Assembly: GCA_963573385.1 (NCBI GenBank)
Contig: CAUYLG010061929.1
Location: forward strand, 29,394-93,393
From: Cacajao melanocephalus
Lineage: Eukaryota > Chordata > Mammalia > Primates > Pitheciidae
Reading direction: 5' to 3'
Length of the DNA: 64,000 nucleotides
The notes beneath the pieces were generated by a model. It was given only the letters and a program-made list of their open reading frames with translations. It had not been told where the DNA came from and did no database searches. Below are positions 1 to 12,450 of the stretch, piece by piece. Position numbers and translations under genes: made by a program. Every line of letters starts with the position of its first letter. The stretch's first letter is position 1.

Positions 1-1500
1 ATATTATTCATGTGACAACAGGAAATCACTGGGAAGTTTTAAGTGTGGGAGTTCGGGTGGGTTGAATAGTGCCCTCCAAAATTCATGTCCACTGGGGAAC
101 TCCGAATGTGACCTATTTGGAAATAGGTTATTTGCAGAGGTAACGAAGGCAAGGATGAAGATCCATCCTGGATCAAGGTTTGCTCTGAATCTAATAAGAG
201 TGTCTTCATAAGAAACAGAAAGTGAGTCCCACAGAGAAGAGGGTAATGTAGAGATGGAGGGAGGGGTCAGGGCGATGTGTCTGCAAGCCAAGGAGTGGCA
301 AGGATTTCCAGCAACCACCAAACGCTAGGAAAGGGCAGGGAATGGGTTCTCCCTTGGAGCCTACAGAAGAAATGGATCCTCTTGCCATCTTGATTTTGAA
401 CTTCAGGCCTCCTGAATGCTGAGAATACATTTCTGTTGCTTTCTACCTCCTAGTTTGTGGTACTTTGTCATGGCAGCCACAAGAAACAAATACAGGAGTG
501 ATGTGATGTGATCAGTTCTATAGAAAACTCAGTCTCTCTATGGTCTGGAGGTGACCTCTAGGAGTCAAGGCCGACAGTGGCCGAGAGACCTGTTAGGGCT
601 GGGTGCGGCGGGGGTCCAGGTTGGAGATGGTGATGCTTAGACTGGAGGAGTGTCTGGATAGATGATGAAAAGCTTTCAGTTTCAGGATGCACTAGGAAGG
701 TAGACCCTGTAAGTTTTACTCTTGGATGGTATGTTGGGGCAGGACTGAGAGATGAGGAAGAGAAGTTAAATCTGACTCTTAGGTTTCCGGCCTGTGCTGC
801 TGGCATGATTTATTGAGATGAGGAGGCTTAGGGAGCTAAGTTGGGATTGAGACTTACACTTTGGTCATGCTAAGTTGGAGATGCGTATTTGAAATTTAAA
901 TGGAGAGACTGAGCCGGGCAGTTGGGCTAGACCAGTCTAGGGCTTTAGAGAGAAATAGACACAGTGATAACATTTGAAAGTCATCTGCATATAGGTGACG
1001 TTTAATGTCTTGGGACTAGATGAGAGAGCAGATGTGGAAGACAGAAGAGCTAATGGGGGTGCTTGAGTGATAGAGATCTGGAAGAGACGAAGGAAACTGA
1101 GAAAGTGTGGGGAGGAGGGAGGATAAAGAGCAGACGGAGGTGGATGGCAGAAGTTGCATGAGGGAAGTGTTTCTAAAATGAGGGGATCCCTGATGCTGTT
1201 GAGGGCTTGAGGGAGAGGAAGACAGCAGTGTGAGCAATAGTGTTAGCTCAACATAGGTCTCTGGTAAGCTATTTTAGGAAGAGGTGGAGACAAAAGCTAG
1301 ACTAGGGGCATTGGAAGAGAGAATGGGCGGCAAGGAGGTGGTGATGGTGTCTGCACAACTCTTTGGAGAGGTTTCCCTCTGGAAGGAAACATGGAAAGGG
1401 TCTGGGTGCTGGAGAGGGGTGTGAAAGAGGACAGCGGCAGGAGAGGTGTCCATGAGGAGCATGGTGATGTGATTCTGGGAACGAGGGAGCTGTCGGCCCT
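1..1500 (-). repeat. L2 LINE fragment, split by an MLT1 LTR
   Basis: The G-rich plus strand reads as the reverse complement of the 3' portion of L2. The cues are the 'TTTTAAGTGTGGGAGT' motif before the LTR, 'GTGATGTGATCAG' just after it, then the 'AAGTTGGAGATG' and 'GTCATCTGCATATAGG' stretches in the order expected for L2. The LTR at 53-494 separates the first 52 bases from the rest. The right edge is vague because the copy is very diverged. No reverse-transcriptase frame survives. Confidence 0.6.
53..494 (+). mobile_element. MLT1-type MaLR solitary LTR
   Basis: The sequence matches the MLT1 LTR pattern throughout: 'GAATAGTGCCCTCCAAAATT' near the start, 'GTGACCTATTTGGAAATAGG', 'GCAAGGATTTCCAGCAACCA', 'CTTGATTTTGAACTTC' and the closing 'TTTGTGGTACTTTGTCATGG'. 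It ends ...ACA and is flanked by the 5-bp direct repeat GGAGT (48-52 and 495-499), as expected for target-site duplication. It sits inside an older L2, and no internal ERV region accompanies it. Confidence 0.85.
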
Positions 1501-1754
1501 TGACAGTTCAGGGGCAGTTCTTCTCTTGTGACCTAGGAGAAGGCAGAGCAGATGCACTGGCCGCTGCCAGGGCTGGTGGATGGAGAGGGTGGCTAGAAAA
1601 GGTGAGGGAGGTCAAGCTACGGCCCAGTGACAAGGGCTGGGTCCCTGTTTCAGCACCCTGTGGGAAGGCATTCTTAGCCTCAGATGTGGTCTGTTCATTC
1701 ATCTCAGCAACATCCAGGTGGCAAGAGCCCAGGACTAAGCTCTAACACTCTAGA

Positions 1755-1985
1755 CCAGTGTAGAATGACTATAGTTAACGATAAATATTACCTGCTTTCC
1801 AACAGCTAGAAGGAGGATATTGAATGTTCCCAACACAAGGAAACAATGAATGTTTGAGATGGTGGATATGCTAATTACACTGACGTGATCACTACACATT
1901 GTATGTATGGAAACATCACTGTGTACCCCCTCGATACAAATATGCGCAGTTATTATTTGTCAATTAAAATAATTCAAAAATAATT
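1755..1985 (+). mobile_element. L1 LINE 3' end (older L1M-type)
   Basis: It shows the L1 3' UTR wording 'GACTATAGTTAACGATAA', 'GTTCCCAACACAAGGAA', 'GGATATGCTAATTACAC', 'ATTTGTCAATTAAAATAA'. It is severely 5'-truncated, so no ORF2 is present. Confidence 0.8.
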
Positions 1986-2106
1986 TTTAGTCATTTCTCT
2001 GTTCAGGATCTAGAACCTCTGCTTTCCTTTCTTCCCACCAGCTGCTGTCCCTGACCTTTCACCCTTGTGGATTTGGTAGGGCTTAGGGAGTTTTTCTATT
2101 AAACCC

Positions 2107-2406
2107 TATTTATTTATTTATTTAGAGACAGGATCCTGCTTTGTCATGCAGACTTCAATGCAGCGACATGGTCTGGGCTTACTGCAACTTCTGATCCCCA
2201 GGGTCAAGCGATCCTCCCACCTCAGTCTCCAGGGTAGCTGGGACTAAAGGTGTGTGCCACTATGCCTGGTTAATTTTTGTATTTTTTGTAGAGATGGGAT
2301 TTCAGCATTTTGCCCAGGCTGGTTTCAAACTCCTGGACTCAAGTGATCCACCCGCCTCGGCCTCTCAAAGTATTGGGATTACAAGCGTGAGTAGCAACTA
2401 GCGCTG
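2107..2406 (-). mobile_element. AluJ
   Basis: Full-length Alu dimer in reverse complement. The T-rich head (TTTATTTATTTA) is followed by 'GAGACAGGATCCTGCTTTGT' and ends 'GGATTACAAGCGTGAG'. The high divergence and 'ACTCCTGGACTCAAGTGATC' wording fit AluJ. Confidence 0.88.
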
Positions 2407-2560
2407 GTAAATAAACCCTTTATGTACTGAGGGGCTGGTTATATCCCCTGTCCCTAGGAGAATGGGCTATTTTTTGTTCCTTCTCTTAGAAAGAAACCTA
2501 ATAAAGTAACTCCTCTTCAAGTCCTCTTGGAGAATAAAGGACTATCACTCTGCACCTATC

Positions 2561-2850
2561 TTTTTTTTTTTTTGAGATGGAGTCAAGCTTTGTCACTCAG
2601 GCTGGATGCAGTGGCACGATCTTGGCTCACTGCAACCTCCACCTCCTGGGTTCAGGCAGTTCTCTGCCTCAGCCTCCCAAGTAGCTGGGATTACAGGCAC
2701 CTGCCACCACACCCAGCTAATATTTGTATTTTTAGTAGAGATGGGATTTAACCATCTTGGCCAGGCTGGTCTTGAACTCCTGACCTCGCAATCCACCCAC
2801 CTCGGCCTCCCAAAGTGCTGGGATTACAGGCGTGAGCCACTGCGCCCGGC
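2561..2850 (-). mobile_element. AluS
   Basis: Complete minus-strand Alu with a poly-T head, ending 'GAGCCACTGCGCCCGGC'. It is flanked by the direct repeat TGCACCTATCTTTT (from 2551 and from 2851), a clear target-site duplication. Confidence 0.95.
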
Positions 2851-2865
2851 TGCACCTATCTTTTA

Positions 2866-3852
2866 AAGTAGAGTCGCCTCAGACACCCTTAGGGATCGTA
2901 GCCCATTCTTGTCCCTCTCACCCCCGTCCTGTCGTAGGGCTTCTCCTAGGGAGCAGGTTTTCTAATGTTTTATTTTTTTCCTAAAAAAGGAGAAAAGCCC
3001 CCATAAATTTGATCTTAGCTAACTAGTAATATGGTTTGGCTTTCTGTCTTTTTACCTTCTAGACGTTTTAAAAGTGTTCTATAGATGACTCCAGTCCATA
3101 GAATTCTATGTTCAAACTAATTTTGGACATCTTGCATGTTAAAGATTTAGAGAAGTCCTGCAGTTAAAAAACTTTTTGTTCTGTTTTAGTCAACATTTCT
3201 CAAACATATTTGACCACAGTGTTCTGCAGAATACATTTTGGGAAATTTCTGCTTCTATAACCCTCAGTTTATCAGAAAAAAATGGCCATTTCCATTTACC
3301 ATCTAGATGCAGTGGACTCTATAAAATATTTTTCAATCATTTTACATATAGTTTGTAGAAATAAGAATAAAAGGAGACTGAAAAACAACTCTGCTAGAAA
3401 TTCAGACACCAGAATTTAAACACAGCAAGTCCAGTTTTTTAAATTCTATGTTTTCTTGCTTTTGAAGCTGTATGTAACTCAAAGTGCAATACTCTCCAAA
3501 GGCAACCAGCTACTCATCAGCTGTCATGCGTGAATCTGGAACACCCATCTTAGATACACTGATTCAGACTTCAAGCCCATCTCCAGTTAAAGTTCACGCT
3601 TACCATTCCTTCCGCCTTTTCTTGCACCTGCATGGTCAAAATACGGAAAACAATTTTTGAAGTCTTCAAAAACAGTTTTGTTAAAGAGAGGATGACCATC
3701 TTTTTTGCTTCATAATTGCAGAGGGTTTTTATTTTTAGATTTGTAAACACCGTTCAAGATGATCAAGCTTTTTTATTTCCTTCCAGTGACCTTTGTATAC
3801 ACACTTGCCTTCAATATCTGTTCACCTAACAAAACATATCAAGTAAATTTCA
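2866..3852. other. Unassigned, AT-rich single-copy-like stretch
   Basis: No coding frame or recognised repeat with good support. The section near 3185-3260 ('TTTCTCAAACATATTTGACC' then 'TTTTGGGAAATTTCTGC') resembles an old hAT-type terminal sequence, but too weakly to call. Confidence 0.4.
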
Positions 3853-4170
3853 GGCTGGGCTGAAATTTCAGTGGCTCACACCTGTAATCCTAGCACATTG
3901 GGAGGCTGAGGTGGGAGTATCACTTGAGGCCAGGAGTTCGAGACCGGCCTGGGCACTATAGAGAGACCTGTCTCTACCAAAAAAAAAAAAAAAAAATTAG
4001 CTGGGTGTGATGGCTCATGGCTGCTGTAAGTTCCAGCTATGCAGGAGAATGAGGCGGGAGGATCTCTTGGGCCCAGGAGTTTGAGGCCTCATAATTGCAC
4101 CACTACACTCCAGCCTGGGTGACAGAGCGAGACTCTATCTCTGACACACAAGCAAGCAAACAAACAAACC
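3853..4170 (+). mobile_element. AluJ
   Basis: Plus-strand Alu dimer with a long middle A tract and an (AAAC)n-like tail. It is flanked by the direct repeat CAAGTAAAT(T/C)TCAG. The left arm carries a few extra bases between GGCTGGGC and the GTGGCTCACACC box. Confidence 0.92.
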
Positions 4171-5195
4171 CAAGTAAATCTCAGTGTACAGACATCATAA
4201 AAGTTGAAAAAACACTGCCAGGCATCTTTTTAGCCAATGACGTAGTCCAGGTCCTGTTGACAGAATATTGTATAACAAAGTCATTCTGGTGGAATGACTA
4301 ACTGGATGAGAACACTATATTCCCTTTAGGTCTATGGAAATATATCATTCATCCACCAAATTTTGAGTCTGAGAAATGTGTTGAGGATATTGTCATCTGT
4401 AGATGTATGATCTGAGATTTCACTTACGTGATCAGTTTCATCATCGTCATTAGTATCTAGAGACCTGCCATCTCTTTGCTTTCTCCTTCGAATTCATCTA
4501 ACAGTTGTGGAACATCTTCCTATATATTTTTTTCTCTTTGCCATTATAGACTGAAAGTAAAAAATTCTGAATTTTCAACTGCATTCAATGCAAGCAAAAA
4601 GCCTGCAGGGATGGTGTCTCCATCCCCTTTAGACCTTCTTGAAGATGATGCCGTACTTTTGCCAAGGCAATAGGAAAACTGAGAGTGATGAAAGTGTGTG
4701 ATGTTTAATCTCACGATTGCATTACTCTTCTAATCTAGGTCATTCTGCCATTCTTTTTCTAAAAGTATAGTTTGAAATAATTAATGAGTAATGATGAAAT
4801 AGCAAAAATGTTTAAAGAAAGATACAGAAAAAATAAAACTCTAAACTCCTCAGCTGTAACTTAGATGTATAAAAGGGTCCAGTGGATGCATATAGTAATT
4901 GCAACATAGAGTAAGTCTTATTTTTTTTCTGGAAAAGTAATCACTTTTTTTCTTTGGAAAACCTTTAAGAAATAATAAAAATCAAGTAATATGAATCCTT
5001 GTGAATACAACTTCTAAAAAGAAACTAAAAAATTGAAATTAGATCCAGTAGATCCCAATGAGAGTTTTTCTCCCATAGTTTGACTCATGTATAATTTTTT
5101 AAACCTTCTGTAAATGGAAATATGCTTTTCCTTTTTGAGTGATACATGATAAAGAAGTGATTTTAAGTAGACCATTTTATAGAGTTTTTTTTTTT
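4171..5195. other. Unassigned AT-rich stretch
   Basis: The ORFs here are short and no repeat family is recognisable. There are many A and T runs. Nothing supports a gene. Confidence 0.4.
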
Positions 5196-5204
5196 TTTTT
5201 TTTG

Positions 5205-5257
5205 GAGGCAGCCTGAGTAATGTAGCGAGACACCATCTGATCTACCAAAAAAAAAAA
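5205..5257 (+). mobile_element. Alu fragment (mid-left-arm)
   Basis: After a 19-T run, 'GCCTGAGTAATGTAGCGAGA' and 'CCATCTGATCTACCAAAAA' match the plus-strand Alu left arm up to the middle A tract. Only about 50 bases remain. It abuts a minus-strand AluJ, so the two lie in opposite orientation. Confidence 0.6.
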
Positions 5258-5546
<289 letters not shown>

Positions 5547-5562
5547 GAGTAGTGTATTCTTA

Positions 5563-6213
<651 letters not shown>

Positions 6214-6507
6214 TTATTTTTTTTGAGACCAAGTCTCACTCTGTCTTCCAGGCTGGAGTGTAGTGGTGTGATCTCACCTCCCTGCAAGATATCTCTTGAA
6301 CTTTGCCTCCTGGGTTCAAGCGATTCTCTTGCCTCAGCCTCCCGAGTAGCTGGGATTACAGGGATATGCCACCATGCCGGGCTAATTTTTGCATTTTTGG
6401 TTGAGGTGGGGTTTCACCATGTTGGCCAGGCTGGTCTTGAACTCCTGACCTCGTGATCTGCCTGCCTCGGCCTCCCAAAGTGCTGGGATTACAGGCATAA
6501 ACCACCT
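6214..6507 (-). mobile_element. AluS
   Basis: Minus-strand Alu dimer flanked by a CT(A/G)ACATTTTATTT direct repeat. It includes the 'GTAGCTGGGATTACAGG' and 'CCATGTTGGCCAGGCTGG' boxes. Confidence 0.93.
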
Positions 6508-6752
6508 GACATTTTATTTCTCATGGACATAATTAGACAGGAGATTTCAGCTCTTCTTTTCAAATAATACATTATAGTATATGGATTTGTTTTCACCAAT
6601 AAATAAAAAGCCAAATTAGATGTAATCACCAATATATACATTTTTTTTCTTTCAAGTTACCTTTTTGAAGTACCAAAACTCTGGGTCTGGTGAAAATAAT
6701 CTTCAGATAAATTTGCTGAACTATTACCATTTTATGTTTTTTTATCCTTATT

Positions 6753-6932
6753 TTTTTAGAACCAGGGTCTCACTCTGCTGCCCAGTCTGGATAGTTTATT
6801 TTTAAGTTTTTGTAGAGATGGGTTCTTGTTATGTTGCTGAGGCTGGTCTTGAACTCCTGGCCTCAATCGATCCTCTGACTTTGACCTCTCAAAATGCTGA
6901 GATTACAGGCCTGAGGCACCATGCCCAGCTCA
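6753..6932 (-). mobile_element. AluJ, internally deleted
   Basis: It starts with 'ACCAGGGTCTCACTCTGCTG' and jumps after 'CCCAGTCTGG' to the left-arm 'TTTTTGTAGAGATGGG', so most of the right arm is deleted. It ends 'GAGATTACAGGCCTGAGGCA'. Confidence 0.85.
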
Positions 6933-7196
6933 TTTTTTACTTGTTGTGAAGTTCCTGTATTTCATCATCACGGTTCTTATGCTTCTTGTCTTCAGCCAAT
7001 GCTCCACTGTGCGTGTAAAATAAACAATATATGGCAAAAGAAGAACTCAATGAAAGACTGTATATGGTCAAATCCACTGAGGGTCACAGAGAGTGAGTGG
7101 CTGAGTCACAAGATGTTCACTCATTTCTGCAAACAGTCACACAACCAGGACATTCTTAAATAGTTCTGTTTCAGAGGTGGATTCTTTAAATAATCA

Positions 7197-7504
<308 letters not shown>

Positions 7505-7571
7505 AAATGGACACAAACGCTCTTAGCTTTTTTAGTGATTCAAACCCCTGGGTCACTTTTTTATCATTACT

Positions 7572-7712
7572 GTTAGAGATGCGGTCTTGCTATGCTGCCC
7601 AGGCTGGAGCGAAGTGGCTGTTCACAGGTGTGGCCATGGTACACTGTGGTCTCCAGGTCCCACCCCAGCCCCCGAGTAGCTGGGCTTACAGTGCGTATCT
7701 CCACACCTGGCT
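7572..7712 (-). mobile_element. FLAM-like Alu monomer
   Basis: This is a single-arm element with 'GGTCTTGCTATGCTGCCCAG' and 'GTGGCTGTTCACAGG', the 7SL-derived wording kept in free left monomers. It closes with 'GAGTAGCTGGGCTTACAG'. There is no second arm and no 7SL S-domain, so a free monomer is preferred over a 7SL pseudogene. Confidence 0.65.
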
Positions 7713-8173
7713 TCTGGATCACTTTTGGGAGATTTTGGAGTGTCACCGGCTGAGGGACCTTGGTCCGGCTTGGCAGAGCCTGGCCTTCGGGTGCCGGCTG
7801 CGCTTTTTGGCTGTGTGGAGCGTGCCTGACTCATTCTTCCTCTTTGAGGCTCTTTGCATAGATTCCTTGCACACATCACTTTTTCATTTTCTATAGCTCA
7901 AAACATTTCAGTTTCCAAGACTGTAACTCAGCGTATGCGCATTTACATTTAGTTTGGGTTACGCTAATGTGGTCAGCAGCACTTTCTAGAAAATTGCTCC
8001 CAATGGCTGCTAGTGCGAGGCTAAAGTTCTGATTGAATGTTGACCCTCATTGACTGTGGGTGAGGAGGCTGACATTTTCACCCTCATCCCCACGATCTTG
8101 GAGGAGTACCCTCTGTGGGTATGGTAGCCTCTGGGGCCCTGAGCTCCTGACAATGGGTGAGAGGTAGAGTGAG
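7713..8173. other. Unassigned stretch
   Basis: No recognised repeat or coding signal. It directly precedes duplication copy A. Confidence 0.4.
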
Positions 8174-8435
8174 CCTGAGGGGCAGTCGTCGTCACTGTGC
8201 CTTGGATGTATGCAGCACTTAAATCTTCATTCTGTTGTAAATAGGTAGGGGCTGATATTTCTCAGGCTATTCTCCTTATTGATGAATTCAACCTAACTAC
8301 ATGTTCTGAACACATTCTACGTTCAGGGATGCCATGTACAGATATGCAGGTTGTGCACTGCACAAAGGTGCTTGGCTTAGCCAGGAGTGTGGAGTGTTTG
8401 GGGGGAGTGGAAGGTGAACGGGTGCTGGAGAAAGC
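8174..8435 (+). repeat. Local duplication copy A (shortened)
   Basis: The segment matches 9447-10138 in the same orientation in two collinear blocks. Block 1 is 8195-8268 against 9488-9561, about 90% identical by eye. Block 2 is 8281-8430 against 9988-10135, about 94% identical. Copy A lacks about 414 bp present in copy B. No transposon family is recognised, and neither copy keeps a long frame. Confidence 0.9.
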
Positions 8436-9043
8436 ATTTGGAGGAGCTTCAGCCATGGCATCTCCTTTTAGCAGAGTTCCTCTGGGCCAGTGAGTGCAAC
8501 CTCACTTTCTTGCCACTCAAACCTGTGTAGACACATCCCCGGCCACTTTCCTTTGGAGCTGTGGTGTACGCTCAGGAACAGCTGCCATCCATGGCCAACA
8601 GGGTCTTCCCCAGGGCACAGGCTCCAGCAAGAGGACAACCCTCTAATCCCCTGCTCTTGGAAAACACAGCAGAGGTGGATGTGCTTTGCCAGGTCAGCAG
8701 TGCCAATAATAGTCGTGTGCCATGAACCCAAGGGCGAGCAGGAAAGAAAAGAGGATGGAAGAAGGACAAAGAGGAAATAGTATGGAAAGAGAAAAGAAAA
8801 TTGAGAGCGGGGAAATGTGCAGGAAGACGAAAGACAAATCGAAACGCCTCATGGGGATGGGTGCTGTGCTGGGGGCAGTGCCTCTCATTAGGCGATGTCA
8901 CTCCCAGACTGGACTCAATCGCTCTGTTTTGCACAATGACGATTAGGCAGAATGTGAATGGCATAGCAAGTGAGAGCCTGCTGACATGGTGTGCTCTGGG
9001 GGATCAATGCCCATGAAGGAGAACTGTGACTACATTAGAAGCT
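8436..9043. other. Unassigned stretch with a purine-rich tract
   Basis: From about 8720 to 8830 the plus strand is almost all A and G. The stretch separates the two copies of the local duplication, and no gene is supported. Confidence 0.4.
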
Positions 9044-9160
9044 CTGCAGAGGCAGATATGCGGAGCTTGTTCATTCCCGTTCCCCAGTGCCCAGAAACAG
9101 TGCCTGACACGTCCTAGGCACATGATAAGTAGCTGTTGAATTAAATCAAACGTTAGGTGA
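9044..9160 (+). repeat. L2 LINE 3' end
   Basis: 'CCCAGTGCCCAGAAACAGTG', 'TGCCTGACACGTCCTAGG' and 'AGCTGTTGAATTAAA' follow the L2 tail pattern (CAGTGCCTGGCACATAGTAGG...TTGTTGAAT). Confidence 0.65.
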
Positions 9161-9446
9161 ATGCTGAAGAATGAAGTTGGATCTGCTATTGTCCTTGCAT
9201 TCTCGTGGATCTAACGGTGAGTCCCCCCGTTCCTCTAGGCCCCCATATTTAGAGACTACAGCTCCGTGTCTACCCTTGACTTGGAATGATTCTTCCCCAA
9301 TGAGGAGGGCACACCTGGGGCAGCATGGGAGGAGCTGGGTGCAGCCAGGTCGGAGGACTGGACCCGACACAGGACAGACAGCTTCGTTCATCTGTGGTGC
9401 TGCTGAGGGTGTACATTTTGGATTGAGAGGCATCAGGAATAGCATG

Positions 9447-10138
9447 TGAGCCCGGGAGGCAGCGGGATGGAGAGCTACAGTAACGGCACTGTGCCTTGGA
9501 CGTCTGCAGCACTTAACTCTTCATTCTGTAAAATAGGTGGGGGCTCATATTTTTCAGGCTAATTGTCTCCCACATGCAGAGCTTGGGCACCACATGCTGG
9601 GTGCGGTGGGTGGCAGCACTCCTGCTGTGCCGAGTTGGGTACTGGATCTTACACTGGGAGCTCTGGTGTAGACTGGGGAGGGGTCAAGGCAACTGGGATG
9701 TTCCAGCCACGTTTCTGCTATTTTCCACCGTAACTCTGATGGGAGCAGGGCTGTTGTAGGAGTTCCTGGACAGAGCTAGGCAGGAATCTAGGATTTCTAG
9801 GATGCAGGGCGGGTTTCTTCTCCTCGGGTTCTGTCCATGAACGGACCAAAAACCTTTCAAACGACAGTGGTCACACTACTTGGTGTGAAACGGGTTTCCA
9901 AAAAGCCCAATTCCTTGCATAAGGTCAAATCAACAGAAGACCACTTGGACCAGGCTGCGTACTTGGTATTTGCAGCCTCTCCCTATTGATGAGTTCAACC
10001 TAACTACATATACTGAACACATTCTACATTCAGGGATGCCACGTACAGATATGCAGGTTGTGCACTGCACAAAGGTGCTTGGCTTAGCCAGGAGTGTGGC
10101 GTGTGTGGAGGGAGTGGAAGGTGCACGGGTGCTGAAAT
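9447..10138 (+). repeat. Local duplication copy B (longer)
   Basis: This is the partner of copy A. It carries an extra segment between positions 9566 and 9977, bounded at both ends by TCTCCC (9566-9571 and 9978-9983). Copy A keeps a single TCTCC at the matching point. A deletion in A between short direct repeats is therefore simpler than an insertion in B. The function is unknown. Confidence 0.9.
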
Positions 10139-11203
10139 ACAGATTATGCTTCTCTGTTGGATGTACTCTGGGGGTTGCCTCCGCCAGAAAATAGGGGTGA
10201 CTTTTTCACACAAGGGCATAGCTTCACCTCTGTAGAGCTGTCATGCAGGCTGGCAGGCACTATATGTGTGAGGGGCCCAGCTCTCTTCCCCAGGCTGTGC
10301 GGGTGTTGGGGATGTGACAGTGAAGAAGACAGATCTTCTCCCATCCAATTACAAACAGTCGCCTAGAAAGACAGGCACCTAAACCAGCAACTGCAATCTC
10401 ACGCCTCTCCTTTCCTTTCCTGTCATATTCCTTTCTGGCTTGTTGGAATGAGAGCCAGCTGTCAGCAACCTTGATAAGGCGACAGTGCTCTTAGGGAGGA
10501 CCCGCAAGCTCTGGAGGACGTTTCCCCTTGTTTCCCTTTGGCAGGAATGTTCAGTGGAAACCCAGCTGAGGGACTGAGCGAGGGGTCCTTTCATTCCATA
10601 GACTTGTCCCCTAATGATGTGAAGTCACCTCAAACAGGCCCGGGCAGGGCAGGATGTTGAATCCCAGCTCCTGCCACTGGAAACATTGTGACAGAGGACA
10701 GGTAGCATGGGACCGCCCCCAGCCTGAAAGGAAACCCAGTCAGTAGAACTCTCGTTCCTCAAACTACGGGATGTGGTAGGTGTGTCTGAACGTATTGCTT
10801 CGAGGCCAAGGCCGCTGCTCCCTTGGCCTCAACCCCATGGACAAGGAGGATGTGGGCTGGAAGGTTTCTGGGGTGGCATCCAGACCACTGGTCCTTGCTT
10901 TTACCTGGAGCTCTGCATGGGGAAGCCAGGTGGGCACTGGTCTAGATACCAGCTTGGCCAGGACGGCCAGGAGAGGTGTGGCAGCCCCACCCCAAACCCA
11001 TGGGGCTGAGCGGGTGGGTCAAGCTCTGCGGGCACATGAACCATCAGACAGGCTGGCAAGACACTGGTCAGGAGTTACCTACTGGTAACTACCAGGGCAC
11101 CCCTGACCCAGCACCCTAGAATGCAAAGTCTGTCAAAGATTGAATTCCTCTAAGCTTTTTTTTTTTTTTTAAACTCCAGTCGTCCCTATTAAAGAAGGAG
11201 GGA
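10139..11203. other. Mostly unassigned; possible L2 piece at 10255-10400
   Basis: The part at 10255-10400 ('GTTGGGGATGTGACAGTGAA', 'GAAAGACAGGCACCTAAACC') looks like minus-strand L2. The remainder is unassigned, and a T-run follows at 11157-11170. Confidence 0.4.
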
Positions 11204-11219
11204 AAATGTCTTAGCTTGA

Positions 11220-11536
<317 letters not shown>

Positions 11537-11770
11537 GAGCTTGGTGGTTTATAAACAACATGCAGTTCTTTCTCAGAGTTCTGGAGACTGGGGGTCTGAG
11601 ATCAGGGTGCCAGCATGGTTGGGTTCTGGTGAGGGCCACTTCTGGACTGCAGATGGCACATTCTAGCTGTGTCCTCGCATGGTGGGAAGACAGTGACATT
11701 CCTCTCTGGGGTCCCTTTGATAAGGGCGCTAATCCCATTTGCAAGGGCCCCAACCTCAGGACCTAATCAC

Positions 11771-11847
11771 AAAGCAACATCACAGAACAATGAGGAATCA
11801 CCAGCCCATTGCACAAGTCCGGAGTGGCACATGTGACCCCCACACAG
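11771..11847 (-). other. 77-bp inserted block, inverted relative at 14241-14316
   Basis: Inside the LTR the expected wording breaks after 'GGACCTAATCAC' and resumes at 'CCAAAGACCCTGCCTCC'. The intervening 77 bases are the reverse complement of 14241-14316, with about four mismatches and one 2-base gap by eye (about 94%). The LTR consensus does not contain this block. Strand is given relative to the downstream copy. Confidence 0.9.
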
Positions 11848-11965
11848 CCAAAGACCCTGCCTCCTAATGCCATTCATTGCCTTGAGAATTGGGTTTTTTT
11901 CAACATAGGCATTTTGGTCGGGGTGGGGGGAGCATAAACATTTAGTCCGTAACAGAAAGGAAGTC

Positions 11966-12160
11966 AACACCAATGAAATGTAACTGCTATTTCACCTAAT
12001 TCTCACAGCGAACCAGCAAGGACGGCAACATGACTCCTCCAATTTTACAGAGGAAAACAACGGGCTCAAGAGGTGAAGGAATGCCTTCTGGATTAGAGAG
12101 TTAACCAAGGTAGAGGCGGGGGCCCGACCTAGGGTGTAGATTCCAGGCCTGGCCGTCCCT
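11966..12160 (-). repeat. MIR
   Basis: 'CACCTAATTCTCACAGCGAA', 'CAATTTTACAGAGGAAAACA' and 'GGGCTCAAGAGGTGAAGG' are the reversed MIR core and flanks. The sequence is diverged. Confidence 0.7.
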
Positions 12161-12261
12161 GCAGGGAGCAGGCAGTGACCTCCTCTGACAGAGCCAAGTC
12201 CCCTTTTCTCCTTGGTCTGAGGAAGGTGGATGATGAACAAATAATATCACAGCCTTTTCAC

Positions 12262-12450
12262 CCCTCCAGGCTCAAGCCAAGTTCCACCTCTTGCATGAAG
12301 CCATCCCTGATTTACCAGCTCTGAATAACTGCTCATCGCTCCACACTGCCATCCATTCAGCCAGCCCCTTTTATTCTGCTTTCCCTACCAAAGAGTGAAG
12401 GAGCCAACTGCCCTTCCTTCAGGGCAGGGTCAGCAGTCTCTGTAACTAAC
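12262..12450 (+). repeat. L2 LINE 3' fragment
   Basis: 'CAAGTTCCACCTCTTGCATG', 'AAGCCATCCCTGATTTACC' and 'CTTCAGGGCAGGGTCAGCA' follow the L2 3' region in order. Confidence 0.6.

Noticed and set aside
7567..7725. Second 7SL RNA pseudogene
   Set aside because: It has the 7SL-like 'GGCTGTTCACAGG' but lacks the S-domain. A FLAM-type Alu monomer explains it better.
8174..10138. A small provirus with two LTRs
   Set aside because: The repeated unit lacks TG...CA ends, a polyadenylation signal and target-site duplications, and the roughly 1-kb middle has no retroviral features.
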